NCBI RefSeq assembly: GCF_040833985.1
Contig: NZ_CP162139.1
Location: forward strand, 372,001-436,000
Direction: 5' to 3'
Length of the DNA stretch: 64,000 nt
From: Leptospira sp. WS4.C2
GTDB lineage: Bacteria; Spirochaetota; Leptospiria; Leptospirales; Leptospiraceae
Part shown: piece after piece, positions 1-8,581 of the stretch
How positions within the stretch are numbered: the stretch's first letter is position 1
Layout: each line of letters begins with the position of its first letter
The notes under the pieces: generated by a model
The model's input: the letters and a program-made list of their open reading frames with translations, nothing else
Databases searched by the model: none
What the model was told of the DNA's origin: nothing
Position numbers and translations under genes: made by a program

Positions 1-133
1 TATTGTTTAGAGTCAAATAAACTAAGGAAGTTCGTGATGTTGTATATTTGATATAAGCATTCTCAAGTTTTACCTCTTTTGAAAATAGAGGAGTGGTTAA
101 AATAAGTAAGATGGTTATAATTTTAAGTTTCAT
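1..133 (-). CDS. PCu(A)C-like copper chaperone, N-terminal part only
   Basis: The minus strand reads from an ATG at 133 to the window edge without a stop and gives 44 residues. There is a short lysine-start signal peptide (MKLKIITILLILTTPLFS), followed by a stretch ending KLENAYIKY...LVYLTLNN. The pattern of an 'A(W/Y)' segment followed by 'YLTLxN' is the opening of the PCu(A)C/DUF461 periplasmic copper chaperone fold. The His and Met ligands would lie outside the window, so the assignment rests on the first strands only. Its place beside a nitrous oxide reductase cluster, whose enzyme needs many copper ions, fits copper delivery to NosZ. It could be another small secreted protein. Confidence 0.5.
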   Translation of the reverse strand, partial: MKLKIITILLILTTPLFSKEVKLENAYIKYTTSRTSLVYLTLNN

Positions 134-210
134 GTTGTTCATTGGTCCTTTTCCAAAAAATCATACTGGCTACTAAATTCACCAGTATGACAAGTGTTTG
201 GAGAGAAAGC

Positions 211-996
211 TTACATTTCTGTATTCGATACTATGGAACCAACTGTGAAAGAAGTGATCGTCACTCCGTTCAATACAAAGCCCAATCGATTACCACCGGT
301 ATATACGGGAACGTTCATCATTTGCATGATAGGATAGTAGGACATAGATCCTCTTTCTGTATCTGTGAGTTCCGAACATGGTTTGTTAAAACCATTTAAG
401 AATCTGGATCCACCTGGCGTGGATTGAAAATCCAAACAGTAGGTATAACTAGTTCCCACTGCTGGTATGGGTGCGACCACAGATCCACCTTTACCTGTGT
501 TTCCAAACACATTAGAAGCATTTTTGTATTGTGTTTGTGCTCCAGCGATCAAACGATATGTGGGTCCGCTGAGTACACTTCCCGTTCCATAGGCAATCAC
601 ATCGAGTGTGCTAGTTGTCGAGTTTAAGGTAAAAGAAACTTCGATATTGGTTCCTCCTTTACTTGTGGCGAGCATCACATCTCCCTTTGTATACAAAACA
701 GAGGATGTGTTCGTTCCTGTTGCTCCTTTTATGATTTCTGTCTGCGTTAGATCTAAATTGTTAAATCCATTTTCATCACATGCATAGATCGAATATTTAA
801 TCCTAGGTTTACTTTCAACCTGCGTTAAATTGCTCGTGATCGCGGATGAAGAAGAGATGGCGCAACCTGGGTTGATGTTGGCCGCTGCAAGTAAAGTTAG
901 TAAATTCGAAGAATGATTGGCCTCCGTATTTTTAGCCATACTGCAATTGATCGAGACCAAACATATAAGAGAGATGGAATATAGATTCTTAAACAT
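211..996 (-). CDS. Hypothetical lipoprotein
   Basis: A 261-residue protein of unknown function. The first 19 residues form a signal peptide ending in a spirochaete-type lipobox (LVSINC), so it is probably a lipoprotein. The mature part is rich in Ser, Thr, Asn and Gly, with two cysteines in the C-terminal half (YCLDF and KPCSELT) that might form a disulfide. No domain was recognised. The start at 996 is preceded on the minus strand by AAAGGTAA at suitable spacing. It lies downstream of the copper/nos cluster on the same strand, but there is nothing in the sequence that ties it to denitrification. Confidence 0.75.
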   Translation of the reverse strand: MFKNLYSISLICLVSINCSMAKNTEANHSSNLLTLLAAANINPGCAISSSSAITSNLTQVESKPRIKYSIYACDENGFNNLDLTQTEIIKGATGTNTSSVLYTKGDVMLATSKGGTNIEVSFTLNSTTSTLDVIAYGTGSVLSGPTYRLIAGAQTQYKNASNVFGNTGKGGSVVAPIPAVGTSYTYCLDFQSTPGGSRFLNGFNKPCSELTDTERGSMSYYPIMQMMNVPVYTGGNRLGFVLNGVTITSFTVGSIVSNTEM

Positions 997-1065
997 AAAA
1001 TTACCTTTGTATTGAAGTCCAAGGATTGAACCTTTGGCTCAGTGATCCTAATTGATTGTTTTACT

Positions 1066-1083
1066 GTTCCTTCGGAAAGGAAC
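1066..1083. other. Small perfect hairpin between two minus-strand genes
   Basis: GTTCCTT and AAGGAAC form a 7-bp stem around CGGA. It sits between the end of the Cys/His-rich gene and the start of the lipoprotein gene. There is no T-run on the minus-strand 3' side, so it is a weak candidate terminator or just an mRNA structure. Confidence 0.3.
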
Positions 1084-1098
1084 GAACTTAAGTAGCTC

Positions 1099-1512
1099 TT
1101 AGGTAAGGGTATGTCTTGGTGGTTTGTCAGGTGGGTGCGAAAATCCGGTCAAGAGATGGAAGTTTATCTTGAAGGGTAGAATGATTACATCATATGCGAT
1201 TTTGTTTAGAAACTTTGATTCAAAGGGGAAACTGGGATTCATTAATTGGGATTGGAGAACTTTTGTTGCCAATTTTTTTTTGGCACAGGAACATTGATGA
1301 GGTCCATTGCTTTTAGTTAGGTGGCAAGTGATTCGTTTCGAAGGTGTTGGATCTTCTTCTCTATGGATTTCGTTTTTGGAACCATGATTGCAATGGCAAA
1401 CCATTGAGAGTTGATACAAAGATTGTGCAAGCAGTCCCGTTTCCAAAAATAGGATTTTACCTATAAAGGGAAGTAGGATTAAAATCGATGCAATTTGTAT
1501 CCAACGTTTCAT
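1099..1512 (-). CDS. Small membrane-anchored Cys/His-rich protein, function unknown
   Basis: A 137-residue protein with one hydrophobic N-terminal segment (about residues 5-30) and a cluster of possible metal ligands: VCHCNH, then TCHLTK, then PHQCSC. The spacing does not match a family I can name. The ATG at 1512 was chosen over an upstream in-frame TTG at 1521. The gene follows nosY by about 90 bases, with its own FNR-like site in that gap, and is followed by other secreted proteins. Copper or other metal handling for NosZ is an inference from the Cys/His content and the neighbours. A heme role is unlikely because no CxxCH is present. Confidence 0.6.
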   Translation of the reverse strand: MKRWIQIASILILLPFIGKILFLETGLLAQSLYQLSMVCHCNHGSKNEIHREEDPTPSKRITCHLTKSNGPHQCSCAKKKLATKVLQSQLMNPSFPFESKFLNKIAYDVIILPFKINFHLLTGFSHPPDKPPRHTLT

Positions 1513-1554
1513 GGTAGTCAAATCTTATTCTACTCAATCCATCTTGATCTATCC

Positions 1555-1568
1555 ATGATCTAAATCAA
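1555..1568. promoter_or_regulatory. CRP/FNR-like site, one mismatch
   Basis: ATGATCTAAATCAA matches TTGATnnnnATCAA with one mismatch in the first position. Its centre is about 50 bases upstream of the ATG at 1512 in the nosY-downstream gap. It resembles the two perfect palindromes at 8439 and 9609, which suggests that the last gene of the cluster can be transcribed separately under the same regulator. Confidence 0.45.
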
Positions 1569-1604
1569 GTGGATTCAATTATTTGTTCGCATCAGATATA
1601 AAAA

Positions 1605-2390
1605 TTAGAAATTTCTTTTTTGGAATCGTTTAAAAGAAATCATAAGAGGAATACTTACCCATAAAGATAAAAACAAAACAGTGATTCCTAATACACCCAA
1701 GAGGCCTAATTGTTTTAATAACAAAGCTCCTGAAAAACCAAGTAAAGCGGAGGAGCTTGTTTGTAGAATCAGAAGAATTCTAATTAAATCAATGGGATTG
1801 AGTAGGATGATGATAAGAGACGGGATTTCAATGGGATAATCACCCAAGTATAAACTAAAGATAAAAACTAATGCATCAAAGAAGATAAAAAAATACAACC
1901 AAACCAAAAGAGAGACAGTTAAAACAATTTCTCCTCTTCGGATAAAAGAAGAAATCAAAAACGCAATCGCAACAAAAATAGCAGTTAAAAAGATTCCAAA
2001 AATCAATAGTTCAAAAAATAAAAATAGAAACTTCGGATCGTTCATAAAAAGGATGAGTCCCGGGATTCCGAGTCCAAAGAGTAAACCAAGGGAGAGTGAG
2101 ATGGTGATTCCAAAATACTTCCCAAAAAATAATGAATTGCGACTGACAGATTTAGAAAGTAATACTTCGGCAAAGGGCATAGATTCTAAAAACGACATTC
2201 CAGAAAATGTAATCGAAAACAGGGGAATCACGATAAGAGTGAGATTCATTGTGCTAACGAGCAAACGGATTCCGTTTTGATCGCCAAAAAAACTTAAGAT
2301 CATCATCACGAGGACAAGAAGACCCGAGTAGATAAATACCCAACGGCTTCGAATATTTTCTTTAATTTCAAAAAGTAGAATTTCTTTCAT
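1605..2390 (-). CDS. nosY: NosY-like ABC transporter permease
   Basis: A 261-residue integral membrane protein with about six hydrophobic segments and the general pattern of ABC-2-type permeases. Together with NosF it would form the ABC transporter that, with NosD, supplies sulfur and/or copper for assembly of the CuZ cluster of nitrous oxide reductase in the periplasm. The start codon overlaps the nosF stop by four bases (ATGA), so translation is probably coupled. The gene order nosD-nosF-nosY is the usual one. On sequence alone it is only an ABC-2 permease; the name comes from context. Confidence 0.85.
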   Translation of the reverse strand: MKEILLFEIKENIRSRWVFIYSGLLVLVMMILSFFGDQNGIRLLVSTMNLTLIVIPLFSITFSGMSFLESMPFAEVLLSKSVSRNSLFFGKYFGITISLSLGLLFGLGIPGLILFMNDPKFLFLFFELLIFGIFLTAIFVAIAFLISSFIRRGEIVLTVSLLVWLYFFIFFDALVFIFSLYLGDYPIEIPSLIIILLNPIDLIRILLILQTSSSALLGFSGALLLKQLGLLGVLGITVLFLSLWVSIPLMISFKRFQKRNF

Positions 2391-3094
2391 GGTTTTGTTT
2401 TGTATTCCTCATTCCAGAAGTTCATCAAAGCTTGATCCAGATCAGTTTTGTTATTTTTTCGGAGGAAATTTTCTGGAGAATCATCGATTAGAATGGATCC
2501 TTCTGATAAAAGCAAAAAACGATCAGCTAACTCTTGTAATTCTGCGAGTATATGCGTGGAAAAGATCACAAGAGAGCCTTCTTTTTTCTTTTCGACTAAA
2601 AGAGACTTTAGTAGATGCGAGATGTAAGGATCTAAACTAGCAGTGGGTTCATCTATCACATACAAATCTTTTTTGGAAGAAAAACATTGTAGGATACTGA
2701 TTTTTTGTTTGGTGCCTCCAGAGAGAGATCCAATTTTTTTATCCATGTGGTTGTCTAACTCTAAAATAGATAATAAGTTTTGAAATCTAACTTCTTCCAC
2801 GGGTTCTAGTTTTTTAAAAAAAGAAATCAGTTCTCTCACTTTGATGTTTGTTGGAAAACGGGGAGTTTGCGGCATATAACCGATAGAATGTGGTTCCTCA
2901 TTTTTACTTCGAAATAGAATTTGTCCCGACCTGGGTTGAACGAGTCCAAGGATTCCTTTGATGAGAGAACTTTTTCCTGATCCATTGGGACCAATGATGG
3001 ATACAATGTTCCCTGATTCTGTTTGAAAGTTTACATCTCTTACGGCAACAGAGTTACCACCGTAACTGATGGTAAGATTTTTTACTTCTATCAT
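2387..3094 (-). CDS. nosF: NosF, ABC transporter ATP-binding protein
   Basis: A 235-residue ATPase. The Walker A motif GPNGSGKS is at residues 35-42, the signature LSGGTKQK is near residue 122, and a Walker B segment (LYVIDEP) follows. The length is typical of a stand-alone ABC nucleotide-binding subunit. It should energise the NosY permease in CuZ-site maturation. Both ends overlap neighbours by four bases (nosD upstream, nosY downstream), which marks a tightly coupled nosDFY unit. The ABC assignment is clear; the specific NosF role rests on the neighbouring nosD, nosL and nosZ. Confidence 0.92.
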   Translation of the reverse strand: MIEVKNLTISYGGNSVAVRDVNFQTESGNIVSIIGPNGSGKSSLIKGILGLVQPRSGQILFRSKNEEPHSIGYMPQTPRFPTNIKVRELISFFKKLEPVEEVRFQNLLSILELDNHMDKKIGSLSGGTKQKISILQCFSSKKDLYVIDEPTASLDPYISHLLKSLLVEKKKEGSLVIFSTHILAELQELADRFLLLSEGSILIDDSPENFLRKNNKTDLDQALMNFWNEEYKTKP

Positions 3095-4431
3095 ATTCTT
3101 TCCTTCATCCTTGGATGTTGGTCTTCAAATTCGATCGGTGTCACAATGGGGAATGCTTTTTCAATTCCTTGTAAAAATAGAACCACTGGGGATTCATAAA
3201 GCACCATAAGAAAAGGATACACAGCAATCCAATAACCAAAAAAGTGAATGGTTTTATGGGGAACATCTCCAATATGATCTTTGTCCAAATCATAACCTTC
3301 ATAATGATCCCAGTAGTTATTTACAAATTGATTGGTAGTAGATTTTGTATTGGTGCTTACATCAAAAACATTTTTTATAAAATTATTATTTATAATTTTG
3401 TTATAATCGGTATTACCAAGAATTTTAATTCCCCAACCATTATCGATAAAATCATTACTTTGAAACTTTATATTGGTGATCCCATCGGCAAACACTGCAA
3501 TTGTATTTCCTTCGAATCGATTTTTAGATAGAGTGCTGTCGGCAATATCTTTAAGTAAGATCCCATTCGAACTTTCTCCCCAGTTGTCCAAAAACTCGTT
3601 TTCTTCCATAAGGATATCTTTGCTATACATCACCGCGACACCGGCAGAATTATTTTTAAAAACATTTCGATTGAATTGGTTATGACTGGAAAACATAAAA
3701 TGCATTCCATAACGAATGTTTTCTTCGGCTTCATTGCCTTCTATTTCTAAGTTCTCTGAAAATTCTAAATAAATTCCATCACGGTGGTTTTTTAGTTTGT
3801 TTCCAATGATTTTGTTGTGGCTCGCAGACCAAAGATGGATTCCGTTTCCGCCAAGGACTTCATTTTCTGCGTTCCCAATAGAAACATTATTTTTTAGAGT
3901 GCAGTTGGTTGTTTCTGCTAAATAAAAACCATATACATTATCTTCTAAGTTTAAGTTTTCGAAATGGCAGTTTTTCACTCTATCAGCATACACTCCTGCA
4001 AATTCGGTTAAATCAGAAATTCCACTTCCAATGATTTTTAAATTTTCTAGACGAACTCCATTGGAATAAATTCCAAATACATGTTTTTCTTTGAGTCCGT
4101 CTATGACAACTCCAGCTTCGCCTATAATGGTGATGGATTTTGTAATGGGTAAAAATCCTTCTCTGTAGATTCCTGATTGGATATGGATTCTGTCTCCATT
4201 TTGTGCAAGAGAGATGGCAGCTTTTACTGATTTTACCGTACAGTTGGAACAAACAGAAATAGTTTTTGCAAACAAAGGAAAGTTAGGAAAAATAAAGAAA
4301 AGTATAAAAGATAAAATAGAGAGAGATTGTTTCCATACAAATTGGATATGATTATGTGATTGATTGAGTTTATGATTCAAATTGGTTCTTGGATCAACCC
4401 TTTTACTTTTGGAATGGAATTGAGTCTTCAT
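3091..4431 (-). CDS. nosD: NosD, periplasmic beta-helix protein for CuZ assembly
   Basis: A 446-residue secreted protein. A long, basic N-terminal region precedes the hydrophobic signal (about residues 35-56, ending LFAK). The mature protein is a series of parallel beta-helix (PbH1/CASH-type) repeats full of Asn/Gly turns such as NxxxxGNxxxxN, and ends in a short helical segment. NosD delivers sulfur or copper species to apo-NosZ together with NosF and NosY. The annotated start overlaps nosL by 29 bases; an internal start nearer the hydrophobic segment is possible, but no better ribosome site was seen. Confidence 0.9.
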   Translation of the reverse strand: MKTQFHSKSKRVDPRTNLNHKLNQSHNHIQFVWKQSLSILSFILFFIFPNFPLFAKTISVCSNCTVKSVKAAISLAQNGDRIHIQSGIYREGFLPITKSITIIGEAGVVIDGLKEKHVFGIYSNGVRLENLKIIGSGISDLTEFAGVYADRVKNCHFENLNLEDNVYGFYLAETTNCTLKNNVSIGNAENEVLGGNGIHLWSASHNKIIGNKLKNHRDGIYLEFSENLEIEGNEAEENIRYGMHFMFSSHNQFNRNVFKNNSAGVAVMYSKDILMEENEFLDNWGESSNGILLKDIADSTLSKNRFEGNTIAVFADGITNIKFQSNDFIDNGWGIKILGNTDYNKIINNNFIKNVFDVSTNTKSTTNQFVNNYWDHYEGYDLDKDHIGDVPHKTIHFFGYWIAVYPFLMVLYESPVVLFLQGIEKAFPIVTPIEFEDQHPRMKERI

Positions 4432-4813
4432 GAGTTTTAAAAGCGGCTAGTCCCGCTCCCATTGGCGAACGAATTTTGTCTGAATGGATGATGATGGCTT
4501 CGTCTTTTGAAAGAAACTCTTTTGTATCTAAATAGTTAGTGACCCATATTTTTTGTGCTTTTAAGTTTTTGTCATTTTGAAATTGATTTAAACATTCAAT
4601 GGCATCGAAGTGGTATCTTTTTCCTTTGTATGTGATGAGTTGTGTATGAAATCTCATATCTACAATGTTCATAGAACAATGACTGCATTTCATTTCCCCA
4701 ACAGTCAATCGTTCGGGACGGACTTCCCCACAGTTGGTCAGACCAACTGTGAGAAAGATACAAATTAGTTTTAAATTTTTAAACCACATTTGTTTTTTTC
4801 CTACGATTTTCAT
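4403..4813 (-). CDS. nosL: NosL, copper-binding lipoprotein
   Basis: A 136-residue lipoprotein. The signal ends in the lipobox LTNC (Cys28), so it is anchored to a membrane. The motif MKCSHCSMNIVD (Cys43, Cys46, Met48) corresponds to the conserved copper-site region of the NosL family. NosL binds Cu(I) and helps metallate the CuZ site of nitrous oxide reductase. A second ATG at residue 9 would shorten the overlap with the upstream membrane-protein gene to about 11 bases. The overlaps on both sides place it inside the nosZ-nosY operon. Confidence 0.92.
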   Translation of the reverse strand: MKIVGKKQMWFKNLKLICIFLTVGLTNCGEVRPERLTVGEMKCSHCSMNIVDMRFHTQLITYKGKRYHFDAIECLNQFQNDKNLKAQKIWVTNYLDTKEFLSKDEAIIIHSDKIRSPMGAGLAAFKTHEDSIPFQK

Positions 4814-5390
4814 CCCAGAGAATATAGATCAATGCGACGAGACTTAACCCTAAAATCATACCACCATAAGAAGGATAACTACAAGCAGTAATGTTTAACA
4901 TTTCTTTACAACCAAGTAGTGGTGGCTGGTAAGCCATTCCTTCGACAATGATAGGTGCTTCTGGATTTAAGTTGTGTCCATAGTTATATTCCCATCTCCA
5001 AAAATCAGAAAGTCCCACAAGCCCTACAAGGATCAAGTTGATGATCCCAAGAATTGCCATCCCTACTTTGGGATAGAGTTCTGAGATAAAAGCACCAAAG
5101 ATCAGATAACCAAGAACATACGGCATAAATAGAAGTTCTGGAATGGATTCCGAAACGATCTCTTGCATACCAATGTAATGATTCAGAAGATTGATGTTTT
5201 TTAAATCATAAGGAGTGGCCCCAGTGATTTTACTAATCCAAATTTGCATTCCAAGTCCTTCAGGATACTGCGGAGCTGAAATGGATATGGACCAAATGGG
5301 AATGAAATAGACTAAAACCAGAACCAAACCGACCCCTAAAATTAGGAGTCGGTTTCTTTTACTTAACGTTTGGAAAAGTAAAGTTTTCAT
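4779..5390 (-). CDS. nos-cluster multi-span membrane protein
   Basis: A 203-residue protein with about four transmembrane helices: one near the N-terminus (residues 15-35), two in the middle, and one at the C-terminus before RRKK. A periplasmic loop carries PLLGCKEMLNITACSYPSYGG, with two Cys that could bind metal or form a disulfide. It starts five bases after the nosZ stop. Clade II nos clusters commonly carry a membrane protein gene (nosB in Wolinella) right after nosZ, and this may be its counterpart, but I cannot confirm homology. The role in N2O reduction is inferred from position. Confidence 0.75.
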   Translation of the reverse strand: MKTLLFQTLSKRNRLLILGVGLVLVLVYFIPIWSISISAPQYPEGLGMQIWISKITGATPYDLKNINLLNHYIGMQEIVSESIPELLFMPYVLGYLIFGAFISELYPKVGMAILGIINLILVGLVGLSDFWRWEYNYGHNLNPEAPIIVEGMAYQPPLLGCKEMLNITACSYPSYGGMILGLSLVALIYILWDENRRKKTNVV

Positions 5391-5395
5391 ATAAG

Positions 5396-7315
5396 TTATG
5401 GACTAACTCGGATGTACTGTTGCATCTCTTGGTGTAGAGCAGAACAGAAATCTGTGCAGTAAAAAGGATACACTCCTGGTTTTGGAGCAACCCACTTAAA
5501 GGTTCTAGTTTCACCCGGCATGATAAGGAGGTTTGTCATATTAGGTGCTCCACCGATTGCAAATCCGTGAGGAATGTCATAATCTTGTTCCAAGTTGGTT
5601 ACGTGGAAGTATAAGGTTTCTCCAGTCCTTGCTTCAATGATGTCTGGTTTGAAGTGGGAACGAATTGCAGTCATGTAGATGTGGACAGTGCTTCCGAGTC
5701 TTACAATTTTTGCTTCATTCTCATTTTTAGTCGCGTATGGATGTTTGTTTTCCTCTAGAGGATAGAGTTTTGCAGTTTTATCCATAAGCAGTTTTGCCGG
5801 AATCATTTGTGAATAGTGTGGTTCCCCTACAGTAGGGAAGTCTGACAACAACTCTGCTTTACCAGAAGAGATATCATAGAGCTGCGCACTTTGTGGTAAC
5901 TCCATACCTACGGGTAGATATCTATCCTTAGTAATTTTGTTCATCGCAATCAGATACTTACCATAAGGCTCTGATGAACTTCCACCAACGATAGATAAGT
6001 GACCTACACTATAATAAGCAGGTAAATGTTGTACCACTTCCCATGTTCCGAGTTTCCATTTTACAACTTCTGAACTTACGAAACAAGATGTATAGGCATA
6101 CCCCTTTCCGTCGAACTCAGTATGTAATGGACCAAGACATGGTTTTTGTACTTCACCAGCAAGTGTGGATTCGTATTTAAGGACGGGAATTCCTTCGATT
6201 TCAGTCGAGTGATGTTCCTTTTTGTCTTTCACTTCCATCATTTTACTAAAGGAGTGAACTGGGATTACGGATGCTAACTTTCCACCACCGACAATGTATT
6301 CTCCTGTAGAGTCAACGTCAGTTCCATGTGGACTTTTTGGTGTTGGCATGTAATACATCATACCTGGACAATCCTTCGGATTTAACATCTTCACACCGCT
6401 TAACTTAGTTGAGACGGCTGCTTTGTTTTCTTCATGAAAGTTGTTTACGTATTCACCACCAAAGTTATAAGCCTTTCCTTGATCCTTACATTCTTTAGCA
6501 CGAACCCAGTTGAATGCTAAGATAAAGTCTTTATCTTTTTTGGAAGCACCAACTTCTAACATTTTGTGCGCTTGTTCCGAGTTGTAACTACTAAAGAAAC
6601 ACCAATCATGGGATTTCTTTTTACCACAATGGGATAAGTCATAGTTAAACCCAGGAACAAGAACTTGTAACTCAATAGAAAGTCTTCCTGTGTTTTTATC
6701 TACTTTCACCATAGTGACAGTTCCTTTGAACCCACCTTTGGAGAAACTATCGATGGCAACACTTGCTTGCGGAATCGGAACTGAGAATCTTGTTGCTGCC
6801 ATCAAATACTCTGTATTTTCTGTTGCAAACGGAGATGCGTGGTTACCGGCAGTGTTTGGGATTTCTAAAATTTCTTTTGTTTCAAAAGACTTTAGATCAA
6901 TCCTTGCAAGCCTTGGTGTGTTGTTTGCGTTTAAAAACATCCAACGACCATCTTGTTTTCCATCTGTCATAGACGCTTCTACGTGATGGCTATCATCCCA
7001 TGGCACATAACCATGAGTTGTTTTTAACATGTCTTTGGTTTCTTCATCAAATCCATATCCGTTTTCAGGGAACACGGAAAACACGGGAATGATCTTGAAT
7101 AACCTAGCAGATGGAATTCCGTAAACGGACATCTGACCACTAAACCCACCAGATAAAAAGGCATACACTTCGTCCTTTTCTCCTGGAGCCACATACACTC
7201 TAGAAGCAGCATCGGAAGCAAGTGTTGCCGTAGCTGCGCCCTTTTTGCAATTCGGAACGAATGCCATAAGGGTGATTCCAAGTGTAACGAGTATTAAATT
7301 TGATTTTTTTAACAT
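5396..7315 (-). CDS. nosZ: Nitrous oxide reductase NosZ (clade II type)
   Basis: A 639-residue enzyme that reduces N2O to N2 in the periplasm. The N-terminus is a Sec/lipoprotein signal with Cys23 in AFVPNC and no twin-arginine motif. The propeller domain contains the His-rich segments expected for the CuZ ligands (for example DDSHHVE near residue 110, SPHGTD, and GPLHTEFD). The C-terminal cupredoxin domain holds the CuA motif CTDFCSALHQEM (Cx3Cx3HxxM), preceded by DIPHGF. Full length is normal for the family. It follows a cytochrome c gene by nine bases and precedes the membrane protein, nosL and nosDFY. The Sec-type signal fits clade II (atypical) NosZ. Confidence 0.97.
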   Translation of the reverse strand: MLKKSNLILVTLGITLMAFVPNCKKGAATATLASDAASRVYVAPGEKDEVYAFLSGGFSGQMSVYGIPSARLFKIIPVFSVFPENGYGFDEETKDMLKTTHGYVPWDDSHHVEASMTDGKQDGRWMFLNANNTPRLARIDLKSFETKEILEIPNTAGNHASPFATENTEYLMAATRFSVPIPQASVAIDSFSKGGFKGTVTMVKVDKNTGRLSIELQVLVPGFNYDLSHCGKKKSHDWCFFSSYNSEQAHKMLEVGASKKDKDFILAFNWVRAKECKDQGKAYNFGGEYVNNFHEENKAAVSTKLSGVKMLNPKDCPGMMYYMPTPKSPHGTDVDSTGEYIVGGGKLASVIPVHSFSKMMEVKDKKEHHSTEIEGIPVLKYESTLAGEVQKPCLGPLHTEFDGKGYAYTSCFVSSEVVKWKLGTWEVVQHLPAYYSVGHLSIVGGSSSEPYGKYLIAMNKITKDRYLPVGMELPQSAQLYDISSGKAELLSDFPTVGEPHYSQMIPAKLLMDKTAKLYPLEENKHPYATKNENEAKIVRLGSTVHIYMTAIRSHFKPDIIEARTGETLYFHVTNLEQDYDIPHGFAIGGAPNMTNLLIMPGETRTFKWVAPKPGVYPFYCTDFCSALHQEMQQYIRVSP

Positions 7316-7323
7316 ATAGTTAC

Positions 7324-7785
7324 CTATTTTAAATCCATCTTGCGGAAGTACTCGAGGATCTCTCGTGCTTCTTCTTCCTTAATATTTTGAAAAGTCATTT
7401 GAGTTAAGTGTTCACCGAGTAACTCTTGTCCGATTGGATCTTTTTGAGTCATCTCGATTGGGTTTAGAATCATATTCATAATCCATTCAGGAGTTCGGCG
7501 GAGTGTAACATCTTGGAGAGCAGGTCCTACAACTTTTTCCTCAAATTTGTGACAAGCGGAACACTTCGCTTCAAATTGTTTTTTTCCACGATCGGCCATT
7601 GACTGGTCTAATGTTCCCAGGGTAACAGATTTTACTGGTCCAATTCCCTTGGAACCTGCGTTAGATGCTGGTGTTTCTTCTGTTTTGTCTCCTCCACAGG
7701 AAATAATTGTCATACTGATTAAGAGTCCTACTATAAGTCCGAGTTTCAGTCGGTAGTGTACTCCGGTTAATTTTGAAGGGTTCAT
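7324..7785 (-). CDS. Cytochrome c lipoprotein, probable electron donor to NosZ
   Basis: A 153-residue protein with a hydrophobic signal and lipobox ending at Cys30 (TIISC), a low-complexity linker, and one cytochrome c domain. The heme motif is CSACH (Cys75, Cys78, His79) and a likely Met ligand lies in LTQMTF. Small c-type cytochromes next to clade II nosZ pass electrons from the quinol pool to the reductase. It is nine bases upstream of nosZ and 30 bases downstream of the fasciclin gene, so it should be co-transcribed with both. Confidence 0.9.
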   Translation of the reverse strand: MNPSKLTGVHYRLKLGLIVGLLISMTIISCGGDKTEETPASNAGSKGIGPVKSVTLGTLDQSMADRGKKQFEAKCSACHKFEEKVVGPALQDVTLRRTPEWIMNMILNPIEMTQKDPIGQELLGEHLTQMTFQNIKEEEAREILEYFRKMDLK

Positions 7786-7815
7786 CTTAAATACTCCTTA
7801 GTATTTTAGTATTTA

Positions 7816-8397
7816 TCATTTCTTTGCAGCAGGTAGTAACACTGTGTCCACCACATGGATGATCCCGTTAGTAGCAGGAACGGATGCGATAATGGTGGCA
7901 CCATTGATCATAACTTTTCCATTTTTTACGGAAACTTTAGTGTGACCTCCATTTGCCATACCGAGTTCGTCATCTTTGCCGGTGAACTCTGATTTCAAAA
8001 TGGATTCGGTTAAGTTACCCACCACAACATGGTATTCCAAAATGTTCTTTAAAGAATCCTTTTGGCTGGGTTTTAAAAGATCATCCACAGTACCTGCCGG
8101 TAACTTTGCGAATGCATCATTAGTTGGTGCGAACACAGTGAACGGGCCTTGGTTGGCAAGGGAATCCACGAGTCCCGCAGCTTCGACAGCTGTGACAAGG
8201 GTTGTATGGTCTTTTGAACCCAAAGCAATTTTTAGTACATCTTGTTGTGATTTGTCATCGGAAACTGCAGAAATTCCTTTGCCGGAATTGGAATCTTCAT
8301 CCTTTCCGCAAGAAACACCGACTAGCGAAAGACAGGTGACAATTGTAATCATGGTTAATTGAAAAATTTTTTTGTTCATTGGATACCGCCCACTCAT
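7816..8397 (-). CDS. Fasciclin (FAS1) domain lipoprotein
   Basis: A 193-residue lipoprotein with one FAS1 domain. The signal ends in LVGVSC; the domain shows the two conserved boxes FTVFAPTNDAFAKLP and, near the C-terminus, GIIHVVDTVLLP, with a YHVV segment between. The start MSGRYP at 8397 is favoured by TAGGTGA a few bases upstream; an ATG at 8412 and one at 8379 are alternatives. FAS1 proteins are usually adhesive or scaffolding. Being the first gene of the nos operon is unusual. It has a perfect FNR-like palindrome about 48 bases upstream. Confidence 0.9.
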   Translation of the reverse strand: MSGRYPMNKKIFQLTMITIVTCLSLVGVSCGKDEDSNSGKGISAVSDDKSQQDVLKIALGSKDHTTLVTAVEAAGLVDSLANQGPFTVFAPTNDAFAKLPAGTVDDLLKPSQKDSLKNILEYHVVVGNLTESILKSEFTGKDDELGMANGGHTKVSVKNGKVMINGATIIASVPATNGIIHVVDTVLLPAAKK

Positions 8398-8438
8398 TGG
8401 TTCACCTACCATTGAATGCCAGATCTTCCGAAGTTGTA

Positions 8439-8452
8439 TTGATCTAGATCAA
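8439..8452. promoter_or_regulatory. Perfect CRP/FNR-type palindrome upstream of the nos operon
   Basis: TTGATCTAGATCAA is a perfect 14-bp palindrome that fits the FNR/DNR/CRP-family consensus TTGATnnnnATCAA. Its centre is about 48 bases upstream of the fasciclin gene, the first gene of the nosZ operon. The same 14 bases recur at 9609-9622. Confidence 0.75.
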
Positions 8453-8472
8453 GATGGGTCGAATCCTTTGTG

Positions 8473-8486
8473 TTGATAATTGTCAA
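8473..8486. promoter_or_regulatory. Second FNR-like site, one mismatch
   Basis: TTGATAATTGTCAA differs from TTGATnnnnATCAA at one position. Its centre is 34 bases from the perfect site at 8439, in the divergent region between the fasciclin and hemerythrin genes, so it might serve either direction. Confidence 0.45.
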
Positions 8487-8581
8487 TTAGGGGAATGAGT
8501 AAGCGAAGTAAGGTTCGTATAAAAAATGGAAGAAGCGGAGCAAAGCCTGTTCTCTGACGGTTTAGCATTCCTTTTGAATTA

